A stretch of 64,000 nucleotides of DNA from DATFVJ01 sp963851085 (GCA_963851085.1 CAWKNX010000011.1:317674-381673), one strand, 5' to 3'; shown: positions 7,802-16,562, counted from the stretch's first letter. Made by a program: numbers and translations. Notes: generated from the sequence alone by a model not told the origin.

Positions 7802-8443
7802 ATGACCGCGCCGCGCTCAGCCCGGTCCGCCAGGCGCGGCCGGCCAGGCTACGACCTCGAATCCGTGCTTCAGGTCGCGGTGGAACTGTTCAACGAACGC
7901 GGCTACGACGGCACCAGCATGGACGACCTCGCCCGCAAGCTCGGTGTCACCAAGTCCGCCATCTATCACCACGTGCCCGGCAAGGAAGAGCTGCTGCGCC
8001 TGGCTGTCGACAGGGCGCTCGACGGCCTGTTCGCGGCGGCCAGCGAGCTCGGCTCTTCCGGCGGCCGCGCGGTCGAACGCCTCGAGCACCTGGTACGGGC
8101 CAGCGTCATGGTGCTGGTGGAACAGCTCCCTTTCGTCACGCTGCTGCTGCGGGTACGCGGCAACACCGAGGTGGAGCGGGATGCGCTCGCGCGCCGCCGC
8201 GCCTTCGACCACGTCGTGACCGAACTGGTCACCGAGGCCGCCGCAGACGGTGATCTGCTGTCCGGCATCGACCCGGCCATTGCCGCGCGCCTGCTGTTCG
8301 GCATGATCAACTCTCTCATCGAGTGGTACCAGCCTCGCGGCAGTACCAGCGGCGCCGACCTCGCGGACATTGTCGTGGCCGTCGCCTTCGACGGGCTTCG
8401 GGTTCGCCGCGGCCACTATCGCCCAGCCGGCCTCGCAGTCTGA
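7802..8443 (+). CDS. TetR family regulator of the paa operon (PaaR-like)
   Basis: A 213-residue TetR protein. The DNA-binding domain reads LQVAVELFNERGYDGTSMDD, then LARKLGVTKSAIYHHVPGKE, then a C-terminal regulatory domain with MINSLIEWYQPRG. Its divergent position to paaZ and the palindrome between them indicate that it represses the paa operon and is relieved by phenylacetyl-CoA, as known for actinobacterial PaaR. In-frame starts exist at 7667 and 7781, but the residues they add are unlike a TetR N-terminus. The ATG at 7802 (MTAPRSARSARRGRPGYDLE) gives the usual basic lead-in and is preferred. Confidence 0.85.
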   Translation: MTAPRSARSARRGRPGYDLESVLQVAVELFNERGYDGTSMDDLARKLGVTKSAIYHHVPGKEELLRLAVDRALDGLFAAASELGSSGGRAVERLEHLVRASVMVLVEQLPFVTLLLRVRGNTEVERDALARRRAFDHVVTELVTEAAADGDLLSGIDPAIAARLLFGMINSLIEWYQPRGSTSGADLADIVVAVAFDGLRVRRGHYRPAGLAV

Positions 8444-8527
8444 AGCTGCGGGACCCCGCGGCAGTCGTTCGGTATCGATCTCACCGTCACCAGCGATCAG
8501 CGGGGGCAGGACATTAATGATCCTTAA

Positions 8528-8655
8528 CGGCTGCGCGGCGCGGACCACCAGCGGGTCTGCGGGGGATCCCGGGGGGCCGGGGCAACACGGCTGCGGCGCG
8601 AACCACCAGCGGGCCTCGGGGGGATCCCCGGGGGGTCGGCCGCCCGGGGCAACCA
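8528..8655. repeat. Two imperfect direct repeats of about 60 bp
   Basis: The block CGGCTGCG..CGCG.ACCACCAGCGGG followed by a GGGGATCCC-type palindrome and GGGGCAAC occurs at about 8528-8586 and again at about 8588-8655. It lies between the converging 3' ends of the TetR gene and the PaaX-type gene. The G/C palindromes could act as a bidirectional terminator; no U-tract is seen. Confidence 0.5.
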
Positions 8656-8667
8656 GAGCAGCACAGC

Positions 8668-9714
8668 TCACCCGGCGGGGTTGAGACGTTTCCATTCGAT
8701 CCGCGCCTCGGCGGACCAGCTCTCGTGCCGGTTGGCGAAGAGCCGGGCCGCTTTCAGGCCACTCCACCGGGCCGGCAGCAGCTCGCGGGGCAGCGCCGGG
8801 TCAATGGCAGGGAACCGGCGCCAGGCGTGCACCAGCTCGACCTGCCGCGCCAGCACGTCGCCCCGGTCGCGGCTGCTGAACTCGTAGATGAACTGCACGT
8901 ACTCCCGTTCGATCGCGGCAAGGTCCCACGCGGCGCTCACCATGGCACGCACGTCGCCCAGGCCGGACCTGGTCGCGACGAACAGCTGAGCATCGTCGGA
9001 GATGCCGGCCTCGCGCAGGACCTGGGTTACCTCGGCTTCCCGCTCGGGGTGCGTGCTGATCCACAGGCCCGGACCCAGGGAGCCGAAACCCGCCCAGCTC
9101 AGCCGGTTGCGTACGGCATGTCGCGCGCTGCGGTCACTGTCCGGAATGCGCGCCGCGACAAGCAGCCAGCGCCCGTCCCAGTTGTCGATCGGCCCGGTGA
9201 AGGAGTAGATCCGTTCTGCGCCGTCGGTCAGCAGCCGGCGAGCGGCATCGGTGAGATGCCAGCGAGTACGGCGGCCGGACTTCTCGGCGCGGAGCCAGCC
9301 CGCCGCTGCCGTGCGCATCAGCGCCTGCCGGGTCGTCTTTTCCTCGATGCCGAGCCGCGCGAACGCGGCGATCACCGCCGACGTCCAGGCGGTACCGCCG
9401 CCGGTCAGCACGAACTCGCCGAGCAGGGTAAACAGCAGTCCGCGTGCGCTCGGCGCGCCCGCGGCGTCGCGCCGTGACAGCGTCGGCGCCGACGTGGGCA
9501 TGGCCGCCGGCGTCACATCTACCGCCGCCTGCGGCGTCGCGTGTGCTGCCGCCTGCGGCGTCGCGTGTGCTGCCGCCTGCGGCGTCGCGTGTGCTGCCGC
9601 CTGCGGCGTCGCGTGTGCTGCCGCCTGCGGCGTCGCGTGTGCTGCCGCCTGCGGCGTCGCGTGTGCTGCCGCCTGCGGCGTCGCGTCTGCCGCTAGCGGC
9701 CTTTTGCTCGGCAT
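8668..9714 (-). CDS. PaaX family transcriptional regulator with repeat-rich N-terminus
   Basis: From about residue 88 the protein matches PaaX: a winged-helix domain (SARGLLFTLLGEFVL, AFARLGIEEKTTRQALMRTA, GWLRAEKSGRRTRWHLT) and the PaaX C-terminal region (YIRFW-like YVQFIYEFSSRDRG, FPAIDPALPRELLPARW). PaaX proteins repress phenylacetate genes in proteobacteria and respond to phenylacetyl-CoA; this one sits between paaR and a divergent acyl-CoA synthetase gene and probably regulates the latter. The first 70 residues are odd: seven copies of an eight-residue unit (ATPQAAAH), encoded by perfect 24-base repeats. The ATG at 9714 has GGAAGG about six bases upstream. A later start is possible, but none has a better ribosome site. 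Confidence 0.8.
   Translation of the reverse strand: MPSKRPLAADATPQAAAHATPQAAAHATPQAAAHATPQAAAHATPQAAAHATPQAAAHATPQAAVDVTPAAMPTSAPTLSRRDAAGAPSARGLLFTLLGEFVLTGGGTAWTSAVIAAFARLGIEEKTTRQALMRTAAAGWLRAEKSGRRTRWHLTDAARRLLTDGAERIYSFTGPIDNWDGRWLLVAARIPDSDRSARHAVRNRLSWAGFGSLGPGLWISTHPEREAEVTQVLREAGISDDAQLFVATRSGLGDVRAMVSAAWDLAAIEREYVQFIYEFSSRDRGDVLARQVELVHAWRRFPAIDPALPRELLPARWSGLKAARLFANRHESWSAEARIEWKRLNPAG
9524..9691. repeat. Seven tandem 24-bp repeats inside the PaaX-type gene
   Basis: Seven contiguous copies of a 24-base unit beginning GCCGCCTGCGGCGTCGCG; six are identical and the last differs at two bases. They encode ATPQAAAH repeats on the minus strand. There are no spacers, so this is a coding minisatellite and not a CRISPR array. 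Copy number is likely to vary between strains. Confidence 0.95.
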
Positions 9715-9940
9715 GGCACCTTCCGTACGATGGAACGGACCGGGTCACGGACCGGACCCAGCTTCCCGATTCTCCCGTATCTCCAGCCACGGCGCAGACC
9801 GTCGCCGCCAGCCGCGACGCACGGCCCGCCCGCGGGCGCGCGGTAGTGGCTGCCTGCCGACGTCGGCAAGGGCGCGCCCTGAGTTTGTGCAATTGCGAAA
9901 TAAATGCTACGAATATGTAACAAAATGTCCATGGTTAGTC

Positions 9941-9961
9941 GAATGATTGTCATGATCGTTC
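9941..9961. promoter_or_regulatory. Possible operator ahead of the feruloyl-CoA synthase gene
   Basis: GAATGAT and ATCGTTC form a 7-7-7 inverted repeat with one mismatch, 31 bases before the start codon. It sits in a locally AT-richer stretch (about 9895-9960) between the divergent PaaX-type gene and the synthetase gene, a sensible place for a regulator site. Which protein binds it is unknown. Confidence 0.3.
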
Positions 9962-9992
9962 CGCTGACCGTGGGTGAAGGCGGGAGAGGGTC

Positions 9993-11825
9993 ATGACTGC
10001 TGCCGAACCTGACGTACCGCTGTTCGCGCCACCGAGCATCGACGGGTGGGAGCGGCCGGACGGCTGCGTGCTGCTGCGCTCGACCGACCCGCTGCTGGAC
10101 TATCCGCCCACCGTCGTGCACAGCATGCGGGCGTGGGCGGCGGCCGACCCGGACTATCCGCTCGTCGCCGAGCGGAGTGCCGACGGGTCGTGGCGCACCT
10201 ACAGCTACGGCGCGGCGGCCGCCGCCGCAGAGGCGATCGGCCAGGCTCTGCTTGACCGGGGCCTGGGCCCGGGCCGGCCGCTGATGGTGCTGTCCGGCAA
10301 CAGCGTCGACCACCTGCTTGTGATGCTCGGCGCGATGACCGCCGGCGTTCCGGTGGCCCCGATCAGCGTGGCCTACTCGCTGCAGAGCCGTGACCACGCC
10401 CGCATCCGGGTCATCGCCGAGCTGATCCATCCCGGTGCGGTATTCACCGAGGATGCGGACAGCTTCGGGCCGGCCCTGGACGCGCTGGGCCACGTGCCGG
10501 CCATCGTCAGCAAAGGCAGCCGCGAAAGTGCCAGCCGGCTGGCCGGGCTCACGGCAACGACACCGGGTCGGCCGGTCGCCGACGCCTACGCCGCGCTGAG
10601 CACTGACATGATCGCGAAGATCTTGTTCACGTCCGGCTCGACGGGCACCCCGAAGGGCGTGCTGAACACGCACCGGATGTGGTCGGCCGACCAGCAGATG
10701 ATGCGCCAGGCGTGGCCGTTTCTTGCCGCCGAACGGCCGGTGGTCGTCGACTGGCTGCCGTGGAGCCATACCTTCGGTGGCAACCACAACCTGGGCATGG
10801 TTCTCACCGCCGGCGGGACGCTCTACATCGACGTCGGACGTCCCACCCCCGACCAGTTGCCGCAGATGAGGGCCAATCTCATGGAGGTCGCGCCCACGTT
10901 GTATTTCAATGTCCCCTCCGGTTACGCGCAACTCGTCCCTGCGCTCGAGGCGGACCCGGAGTTCGCGGGCAGGTTCTTCTCCAGGCTCCGGCTGCTCTTC
11001 AACGCCGCGGCCGCGCTACCGTCTGGCCTGCGCGACCGGCTCGGCGAACTCGCGGCTAAGGCGAGCGGCCGCGAGATCCCGGTCACTGGCTCGTGGGGTA
11101 CAACCGAGACCGCGCCGGCGGTGACGACGGCGAACTTCCACTACACCGACGCCAGGAACATCGGTGCGCCGCTGCCCGGCACCGAGGTGAAGCTCGTCCC
11201 CGCCGAAGGCGCCTACGAGCTCCGGGTGCAGGGCCCGATCGTCACCCCGGGCTACTTCGGCCGACCGGACCTGACCGCCGAGGCATTCGACGAGGAAGGT
11301 TTCTACTGCTCGGGGGACGCGGTTTCGCTCGCCGACCCCGGCGATCTGAACGCCGGGCTGGTGTTCCGCGGCCGGATCGCCGAGGACTTCAAGCTTGGCA
11401 CCGGAACGTTCGTCCGCGTCGGCGCCGTGCGTACCGCGCTCCTGTCCAACATCCGGGTCCTGTCCGACGCGGTGATCGCTGGCGAGCACCGTGATTACCT
11501 GTGCGCGCTGGCATGGCTGAACGCGGCCGAGGCGCGTGCGCTGCTCGGCGAGGACATCAGTGCCGAGGGCGAACTGATCGTCCACGAAGTCCTGCACAGG
11601 ACGCTCGCCGATGCGCTGGCCGACCACAACGGCAACGTTGGCGCGGCAGCGCGGGTCGAGCGTCTCGTCGTGATAGCGCATCCGGCGGATCTGGATGCCG
11701 GGGAGATCACCGATAAGGGCTACGTCAACCAGCGGCAGATGCTGAAGAACCATTCCGCGATCGTCGAGTTGCTCTATACGGAACCGTTGCAGGTGGGTGT
11801 GATCGTCGCGGGAAAGATCAGCTGA
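9993..11825 (+). CDS. fcs: Feruloyl-CoA synthase-like aryl-CoA ligase
   Basis: A 610-residue ANL-superfamily enzyme that should activate a (hydroxy)cinnamic or related aryl acid with ATP and CoA. The AMP-binding signature ILFTSGSTGTPKGVLNTHRM is at about residues 209-228, followed by VVDWLPWSHTFGGNHNLGM, which is typical of feruloyl-CoA synthases, then GSWGTTETAP (A5-type motif) and CSGDAV. Length and these motifs fit Fcs better than PaaK, which is about 430 residues. The ATG at 9993 follows GGGAGAGGG. It stands alone, convergent with the protease gene through a strong hairpin. The substrate is inferred, and no enoyl-CoA hydratase/aldolase (ech) or vanillin dehydrogenase gene is in the window. 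Confidence 0.8.
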   Translation: MTAAEPDVPLFAPPSIDGWERPDGCVLLRSTDPLLDYPPTVVHSMRAWAAADPDYPLVAERSADGSWRTYSYGAAAAAAEAIGQALLDRGLGPGRPLMVLSGNSVDHLLVMLGAMTAGVPVAPISVAYSLQSRDHARIRVIAELIHPGAVFTEDADSFGPALDALGHVPAIVSKGSRESASRLAGLTATTPGRPVADAYAALSTDMIAKILFTSGSTGTPKGVLNTHRMWSADQQMMRQAWPFLAAERPVVVDWLPWSHTFGGNHNLGMVLTAGGTLYIDVGRPTPDQLPQMRANLMEVAPTLYFNVPSGYAQLVPALEADPEFAGRFFSRLRLLFNAAAALPSGLRDRLGELAAKASGREIPVTGSWGTTETAPAVTTANFHYTDARNIGAPLPGTEVKLVPAEGAYELRVQGPIVTPGYFGRPDLTAEAFDEEGFYCSGDAVSLADPGDLNAGLVFRGRIAEDFKLGTGTFVRVGAVRTALLSNIRVLSDAVIAGEHRDYLCALAWLNAAEARALLGEDISAEGELIVHEVLHRTLADALADHNGNVGAAARVERLVVIAHPADLDAGEITDKGYVNQRQMLKNHSAIVELLYTEPLQVGVIVAGKIS

Positions 11826-11943
11826 TTCACTGCGGAAGATCGACGGCAGCTAGCGCGCCCCGGGCGCTCGCCGGCTTGCCGAGCCACTTCGTGACGATAA
11901 GGACGGCAAGGGACGGGCGTACGTGGCGGACAAGACCATGGTG

Positions 11944-11982
11944 GTGCCTCGTCCTGGCGATTTGACCGCCAGGACGAGGCAC
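11944..11982. terminator. Bidirectional hairpin between convergent genes
   Basis: Perfect 16-base arms, beginning GTGCCTCGTCCTGGCG, flank the seven-base loop ATTTGAC. It lies between the stops of the synthetase gene (11825) and the HtrA-like gene (11996). There is no T-tract, as is common for actinomycete terminators. Confidence 0.75.
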
Positions 11983-11995
11983 GCCCGGTCGGCGG

Positions 11996-13603
11996 TCAGG
12001 CGGGTGGGCCCGCGCCGAGGTCGATGCTGGCGGTGTGGGACTGCCCGGAGGTGTCGGTCCAGCCAAGCGTGACCTGGTTTCCGGGGCGTTCGCCGACCAT
12101 GAGCCTGCCCAGGTCCCCGGCGGAGCTGACGGTCTGGCCGTTGAGGGAGGTGATCACATCCCCGGCGGCGAGGCCGGCCCGCTGGGCGGCGCCACCGTTG
12201 ATGACACCGCTGACGGCCGCGCCCGGGGTACCCGGTCGACCGGGGCTCACCGAACCTCCGCCGTAGGAGCTGCCGGAACCGGTTTGCCCACCCGAGGATG
12301 AGATCTGCACACCGAGAAAGGCGGTGGAGCCGACGTGTGCCGTGGCCGATCCTTGGCCCGACTCGATCTGCTGGGCGATGGTGAGCGCCTGGTTGATCGG
12401 GATGGCGAAGCCCTGGTTCCCCGATGATTGCGAGGACGACCCCGCGGAGCCTGCGGTATCGATCCCGATCACCTGACCGGCGCTGTTGACGAGCGAGCCG
12501 CCGGAGTCGCCGGCTTGGACGTTCGCGTTGACCTGGATCAGCCCGGAAAGCTGCTCGCTGGTGCCGCCGAGTTCGTCGTTGGCGGTGATCGACTGGCCGA
12601 GCGCGGTGATGGAGCCGCCCGCGCTGGTGGGGGTGCCGCCGGTCCCACCGGCGTTGCCGATCGCCACCACCGGGTCGCCGACTGCCGCTTTGGCGGAATC
12701 GCCGAGCTCGGCCGTCTGCAGCCCGGAGGCGCCGTGGAGCTGGAGGACGGCGATGTCGTGGCTGGCGTCGTAGCCGACCACGGTGGCGTCGTAGGTCTTT
12801 CCGTTGCCCACGTCGGTCACGCTGATCTTGGTAGCACCGTCGATCACGTGGTTGTTGGTGAGGATCTCACCGGTCGAGCTGAGGACGACGCCGGTCCCGG
12901 CTCCTTGGGCGCTCTGGTAACTGAAGGTGGAGTTGATGTCCACCAGCGCGGGAGCCACCCTGGCGGCGATCGATCCCACGTCCGATGGGCCTCCGTCGCC
13001 TTCGGCCCCGCTGCCGCTTGGCGAACCGCCGGACGAGCCGCCCGAACCGAACGGCGACTGCCCGAACGGCGACTGCCCGAACGGCGACTGCCCAAACGGC
13101 GACTGCCCAAACGGCGACTGCCCGGACGGCGAGCCTGACGATCCACCGGACCCGAACGGCGACTGCCCGAAGGGCGAGCCGGAGCCGTCGCCCGAGCCGA
13201 AGGGCCCCTGCCCGGACGATGAGCTGCCCGGATTCTGGGCGTTTCCCGATCCGGTGTTATTTGGCAAGGCGGTGCCGCCCAGGGATGCGGTCCGCACCGA
13301 TGATCCGGTCGGCCATACCTGGTGGCCCATCCCGAACCCGGTCGCCACGGACACCGCGGCGACCGCGGCGACCGCCGCTGCCGTCAGGCTGCGGCCACGT
13401 CGCCACGCCGGTGGCGGCATGCCACCCGGGCCTCCTGCGCTACCCCACCCGGCGTCAGCGCTGCCGCCTGGCGACGCTGGTGGCCAACCCGGCCCCGGCC
13501 TTCCGGCTTGACCCGGATGCGGCGTACTCCACGCGCTGCCGGAAACGGGCGTCCACCCCATCGTGCCGGTCCGTTCCTTGCGGCCCTTGCGTGAGCCCTT
13601 CAT
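11996..13603 (-). CDS. HtrA/DegP-like trypsin-like serine protease with PDZ domain
   Basis: A 535-residue membrane-anchored protease. A cytoplasmic Gly/Pro-rich N-terminus of about 70 residues is followed by one membrane helix (about 72-92), then an extracellular Gly/Ser/Pro linker containing tandem QSPFG repeats (about 140-190), a trypsin-like domain with catalytic His252 (NNHVI), Asp283 (ASHDIAVLQL) and Ser367 (QAGDSGGSL), and a C-terminal PDZ domain (GAAQRAGLAAGDVITSLNGQ). Such proteases handle misfolded envelope proteins. The ATG at 13603 has AGGAG six bases upstream and is preferred over an in-frame start 13 codons earlier. The gene stands alone and no regulator is adjacent. Confidence 0.9.
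   Translation of the reverse strand: MKGSRKGRKERTGTMGWTPVSGSAWSTPHPGQAGRPGPGWPPASPGGSADAGWGSAGGPGGMPPPAWRRGRSLTAAAVAAVAAVSVATGFGMGHQVWPTGSSVRTASLGGTALPNNTGSGNAQNPGSSSSGQGPFGSGDGSGSPFGQSPFGSGGSSGSPSGQSPFGQSPFGQSPFGQSPFGQSPFGSGGSSGGSPSGSGAEGDGGPSDVGSIAARVAPALVDINSTFSYQSAQGAGTGVVLSSTGEILTNNHVIDGATKISVTDVGNGKTYDATVVGYDASHDIAVLQLHGASGLQTAELGDSAKAAVGDPVVAIGNAGGTGGTPTSAGGSITALGQSITANDELGGTSEQLSGLIQVNANVQAGDSGGSLVNSAGQVIGIDTAGSAGSSSQSSGNQGFAIPINQALTIAQQIESGQGSATAHVGSTAFLGVQISSSGGQTGSGSSYGGGSVSPGRPGTPGAAVSGVINGGAAQRAGLAAGDVITSLNGQTVSSAGDLGRLMVGERPGNQVTLGWTDTSGQSHTASIDLGAGPPA
13048..13122. repeat. Five tandem 15-bp repeats in the protease linker
   Basis: Five copies of a 15-base unit CGAACGGCGACTGCC (CAAACGG in two of them) encode QSPFG pentapeptides on the minus strand. 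This is a length-variable extracellular linker and not a regulatory repeat. Confidence 0.9.
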
Positions 13604-13869
13604 TGCTTCTCCTGGTCCTTCGATCGATCTGCGAGAGTCCACGCCAGCTGCTGTGAACCGGATAAGACGTTACGCAAAACGTCCTAAAATCCGCGTTATG
13701 ACACAGACGGGGCGCCAGTGCTGGTTCCTCGCTCCCGGACTGAACCTGGGAAGCCGTCCGCCGCGGCCGACCCTGCACTCCTTCGATGGCGGCCTCGGCC
13801 CCGCGGCACAGTTGATCTTGCGGCGGACCCGAGACTGCGGTCTACCGGTGTCGGCCGCGGGGTTTGAGC

Positions 13870-14200
13870 CGGGTGGTGGGCATGGGCGGCCGGCCGGGTC
13901 GCCGCGTAGCCACGGACGATGCCGAGCCGCTCGCCGTTCATCCACTCATCGCGGGCCTCGACGATCTCATCGTGGTCGCGGCCGACGAAGTTCCACCACA
14001 TGACGATCTGCTCGTCGAACGGCTCGCCGCCAATGAGCAGGACGCGCCCGGGTTCGTCGGCGCGTAGCGGCAGGTCGGACCGGCCCGAACCGAGATAGAG
14101 CAGCGGCCCCGCGGGCAGCGGCAAGCCGTCCACCGCGACGGCGCCGGACAGGGCCAGTGCCGCGTACTCCCAATCCGGATGCAGCGCCGCGGCCTCATCA
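13870..14200 (-). pseudogene. Pirin-like protein, C-terminal remnant
   Basis: One minus-strand frame reads ALHPDWEYAALALSGAVAVD, LPLPAGPLLYLGSGRSDLPL and VMWWNFVGRDHDEIVEARDE, which is the second cupin domain of pirin, including the conserved WWNFVGR motif. The N-terminal cupin with the iron ligands is absent. The fragment is joined at about 14185 to unrelated sequence that belongs, on the other strand, to a MarR remnant. Its 3' end also loses similarity after RGYAATR. Not functional. Confidence 0.65.
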
Positions 14201-14413
14201 CGCGGCAGGGCTGCGCCGACGACGGCCGCGGAGCCTACGTCGTGCTCACCGAAGCCGGCCGGAGCGCCAATCGCCGCCGCCGCACCCGGGCACGTCCGCA
14301 CCGTCCGGCAGTTGTTCTTCGACGGTCTCACCCGCGACCAGGTCACCCTGCTCGAGCAGATATCCGCCCAGGTCATAGAGCGGATCGACGCGTCCGCCGA
14401 CGACCTCACCTGA
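14179..14413 (+). pseudogene. MarR family regulator, C-terminal remnant with frameshift
   Basis: The plus strand reads MQRRGLITRQGCADDGRGAY and VVLTEAGRSA (the MarR wing and the start of the last helix). After a one-base frame break near 14269 it continues as AAAAPGHVRTVRQLFFDGLT and ISAQVIERIDASADDLT followed by a TGA at 14411-14413. The N-terminal dimerisation helix and the recognition helix are missing. It overlaps head-to-head with the pirin remnant, so an ancient rearrangement fused two broken genes here. Confidence 0.6.
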
Positions 14414-14424
14414 CGGGGCGACGG

Positions 14425-16233
14425 CTACCCGGGGGTCGCTGTGCTGAGATCGACCTCGAAGAGCGGTCCGGCGCCGGCGGTGACCGAGGGGAGCAGGCCG
14501 GCGGCTTGAGGGAGCAGTTGCCCGGCGTAGAAACGGGCGGTGCCGATCTTGTCTTGGAGGAAGGCCGCGTCGGCCCGGCCCGCGGTGCGCAGCAGCCGCG
14601 ACGCGGCAAGCGCCGACCGGGCCAGCAACCAGCCGCCGACGACCAGGCCGAGCAGCCGCAGGTAGGGCGTCGCCCCGGCCAGGGCATCGTTGGACCCGGC
14701 CAAGCCGTCTGACATGACCCAGCCGGTGGCTTGCCGCAGCACGCTCACCCCATCGGCCAGCGCCACCCGCATTCCGGCGAGCTCCGGGCCGGCGGCGGCC
14801 AGCTCCGGGTCGAGCGCCTCCATCTGGGCGAGGAGGTCTGCTACCACGCCCCCGCCCCGCATGGGCAGCTTGCGGATGACCAGGTCGATGGACTGGATGC
14901 CGTTGGTGCCCTCGTAGATCGGGGCGATGCGGCTGTCACGCAGATGCTGGGCCACGCCGGTCTCCTCGACGTAGCCCATGCCGCCGTGGACTTGCAGGCC
15001 GACCGAGGTCAGCTCGAAGCCGAGGTCGGTGCACCACGCGTTCGAGATGGGCGTCAGCAGGTCCGCCAGTTCCCGCCGAGCCGCCCGCTCCGCCGGGTCC
15101 GGGTGGTGGCGGGCCAGGTCGATCGACGCCGCATTGCTGTAAAGCAGGGCGCGCATGGCCTCGATGTAGGCCTTCATGGTCAGCAGCATGCGCCGCACGT
15201 CAGGGTGCTCGACGATGAGCGACGGCTCGCCCGCCGGGGTGCCGATGGCCCGGCCCTGCTCGCGCTGCTGGGCGTAGCTGAGGGCGTCCTGGTAGGCACG
15301 CTCGGCAATAGCAAGGCCCTGGACACCGACAGAAAGCCGGGCGTTGTTCATCATGGTGAACATGTACCGCATGCCGTGGTTGGCCTCGCCGATCAGATAA
15401 CCGGTCGCCCCACCGGCATCTCCGTACGACATGACGCACGTGGGGCTGGCGTGGATGCCGAGCTTGTGCTCGATCGACACGCAGCGCACGTCGTTGCGGG
15501 CGCCGAGCGACCCATCCGCGTTGACGAGGTACTTGGGCACGATGAAGCACGAGATGCCCTTCGTGCCGGGGGGCGCGTCGGGAACCCTGGCCAGGACAAG
15601 ATGGATGATGTTGCCGGCCAGGTCGTGCTCACCGAAGGTGATGAAGATCTTCTGGCCGGTGATGCGCCAGCTGCCATCGCCGGCCGGCACCGCCCTGGTG
15701 CGCACCGCCCCGAGGTCGGAACCGGCCTGCGGCTCGGTCAGGTTCATGGTGCCGGCCCACTCGCCACTCACCATCTTCTCCAGGAAGGTGGACTGCTGCC
15801 CCGGGCTGCCGTGATGGGTGAGCATGTCGATGGCGCCCTGGGTCAGTAGCGGGCAAAGAGAGAATGCCATGTTGGCCGAGGCCATCATTTCCTGCATCAC
15901 GATCGTGACCAGCCATGGGAACCCGCCGCCGCCAAACTCGGGCGAAAAGGACACCGCCCCCCAGCCGGCATCGACGTACTGCCGGTACGCCTCCTTGAAC
16001 CCGGGCGGGGTCGTTACCTCGCCATCGCCGTCAAAGATGCTGCCAGCGGTATCGCCGACCCGGTTGAGCGGGCCGAGCACACCGGCCATGAACCGGCCGC
16101 TCTCCTCGATCACCCCGAACACCGTGTCCGGGTCAGCGTGGCCGTAGGCTTCGAGCTTGGACAAGCCGGGAAGGTCCACAAGCTGCTCGAGGACGAACCT
16201 GATGTCCCGGAGCGGCGGGACATAGTCCGCCAT
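14425..16233 (-). CDS. Acyl-CoA dehydrogenase, long form
   Basis: A 602-residue flavoprotein that should introduce a trans-2 double bond into an acyl-CoA and pass electrons to ETF. Order of elements: an N-terminal extension (MADYVPPLRDIRFVLEQLVD), the acyl-CoA dehydrogenase N-terminal helices, the FAD/substrate motif GTMNLTEPQAGSDLGAVRTR, QVHGGMGYVEETGVAQHLRD and IYEGTNGIQSIDL, then a C-terminal extension. The 600-residue form matches the long-chain or FadE5-like class. An ATG at 16233 with GGAG five bases upstream begins the conserved MADYVPP-type N-terminus. A longer in-frame reading to 16593 runs into remnants of another gene and is rejected. Substrate unknown. Confidence 0.9.
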   Translation of the reverse strand: MADYVPPLRDIRFVLEQLVDLPGLSKLEAYGHADPDTVFGVIEESGRFMAGVLGPLNRVGDTAGSIFDGDGEVTTPPGFKEAYRQYVDAGWGAVSFSPEFGGGGFPWLVTIVMQEMMASANMAFSLCPLLTQGAIDMLTHHGSPGQQSTFLEKMVSGEWAGTMNLTEPQAGSDLGAVRTRAVPAGDGSWRITGQKIFITFGEHDLAGNIIHLVLARVPDAPPGTKGISCFIVPKYLVNADGSLGARNDVRCVSIEHKLGIHASPTCVMSYGDAGGATGYLIGEANHGMRYMFTMMNNARLSVGVQGLAIAERAYQDALSYAQQREQGRAIGTPAGEPSLIVEHPDVRRMLLTMKAYIEAMRALLYSNAASIDLARHHPDPAERAARRELADLLTPISNAWCTDLGFELTSVGLQVHGGMGYVEETGVAQHLRDSRIAPIYEGTNGIQSIDLVIRKLPMRGGGVVADLLAQMEALDPELAAAGPELAGMRVALADGVSVLRQATGWVMSDGLAGSNDALAGATPYLRLLGLVVGGWLLARSALAASRLLRTAGRADAAFLQDKIGTARFYAGQLLPQAAGLLPSVTAGAGPLFEVDLSTATPG

Positions 16234-16274
16234 GGCTCCAGGGTAATCCCCGCTGATGTCTCGCGGGTGCCTTG

Positions 16275-16410
16275 TCACAGCGATCACCTTCAACGGCACT
16301 CCGGTGGCATTCAGCTCGATCCGGGCCCGTTCGGCGAAGGCGTCGGCCGCCCATGCCGGCCAGCATGTCGTAGGCGGTGCGAAGCTGAACGCGCGCGTAG
16401 CGGCGCCCCG
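16275..16410 (-). pseudogene. LuxR-family large ATPase regulator, tiny remnant
   Basis: Two overlapping minus-strand frames read ARVQLRTAYDMLAGMG and then, one base shifted, ADAFAERARIELNATG. Joined, they match the TPR-to-HTH linker of large LuxR/MalT-type regulators, where a run such as LRTAHELF..MGAEAFAERA RRELLATGE is usual. Everything before and after is missing. It lies directly upstream of the acyl-CoA dehydrogenase start and explains the misleading in-frame extension there. Confidence 0.45.
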
Positions 16411-16505
16411 GCTGGGTTGACTCCCTGCCGAATCTGTGCGGTTCGCTAGCCGGCGTATCCGAACCGCGGCGCGCTCAGAGGCCTCGTCCTGGCGTCCTCG
16501 GGCAC

Positions 16506-16562
16506 TCAGCTTGGCCTGCGGCGCTTCAGTTTCCGGACGAGCTTCGTGATCAGGTACATCAT
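16506..16562 (-). CDS. Possible 18-residue cationic peptide
   Basis: A perfect AAGGAGG-type ribosome site (around 16570-16577) precedes two consecutive ATG codons and the short frame MMYLITKLVRKLKRRRPS. The peptide has a hydrophobic start and a strongly basic end. It could be a micropeptide, a leader, or the remaining 5' tip of a broken gene; no family is recognised. Confidence 0.25.
   Translation of the reverse strand: MMYLITKLVRKLKRRRPS

Noticed and set aside
9524..9691. Tandem repeats as a CRISPR array
   Set aside because: Units are contiguous with no spacers and keep a coding frame; they encode ATPQAAAH repeats.
12428..13138. A 236-codon plus-strand frame
   Set aside because: Antisense to the HtrA-like protease; no recognisable fold and it ends in the repeat tract.
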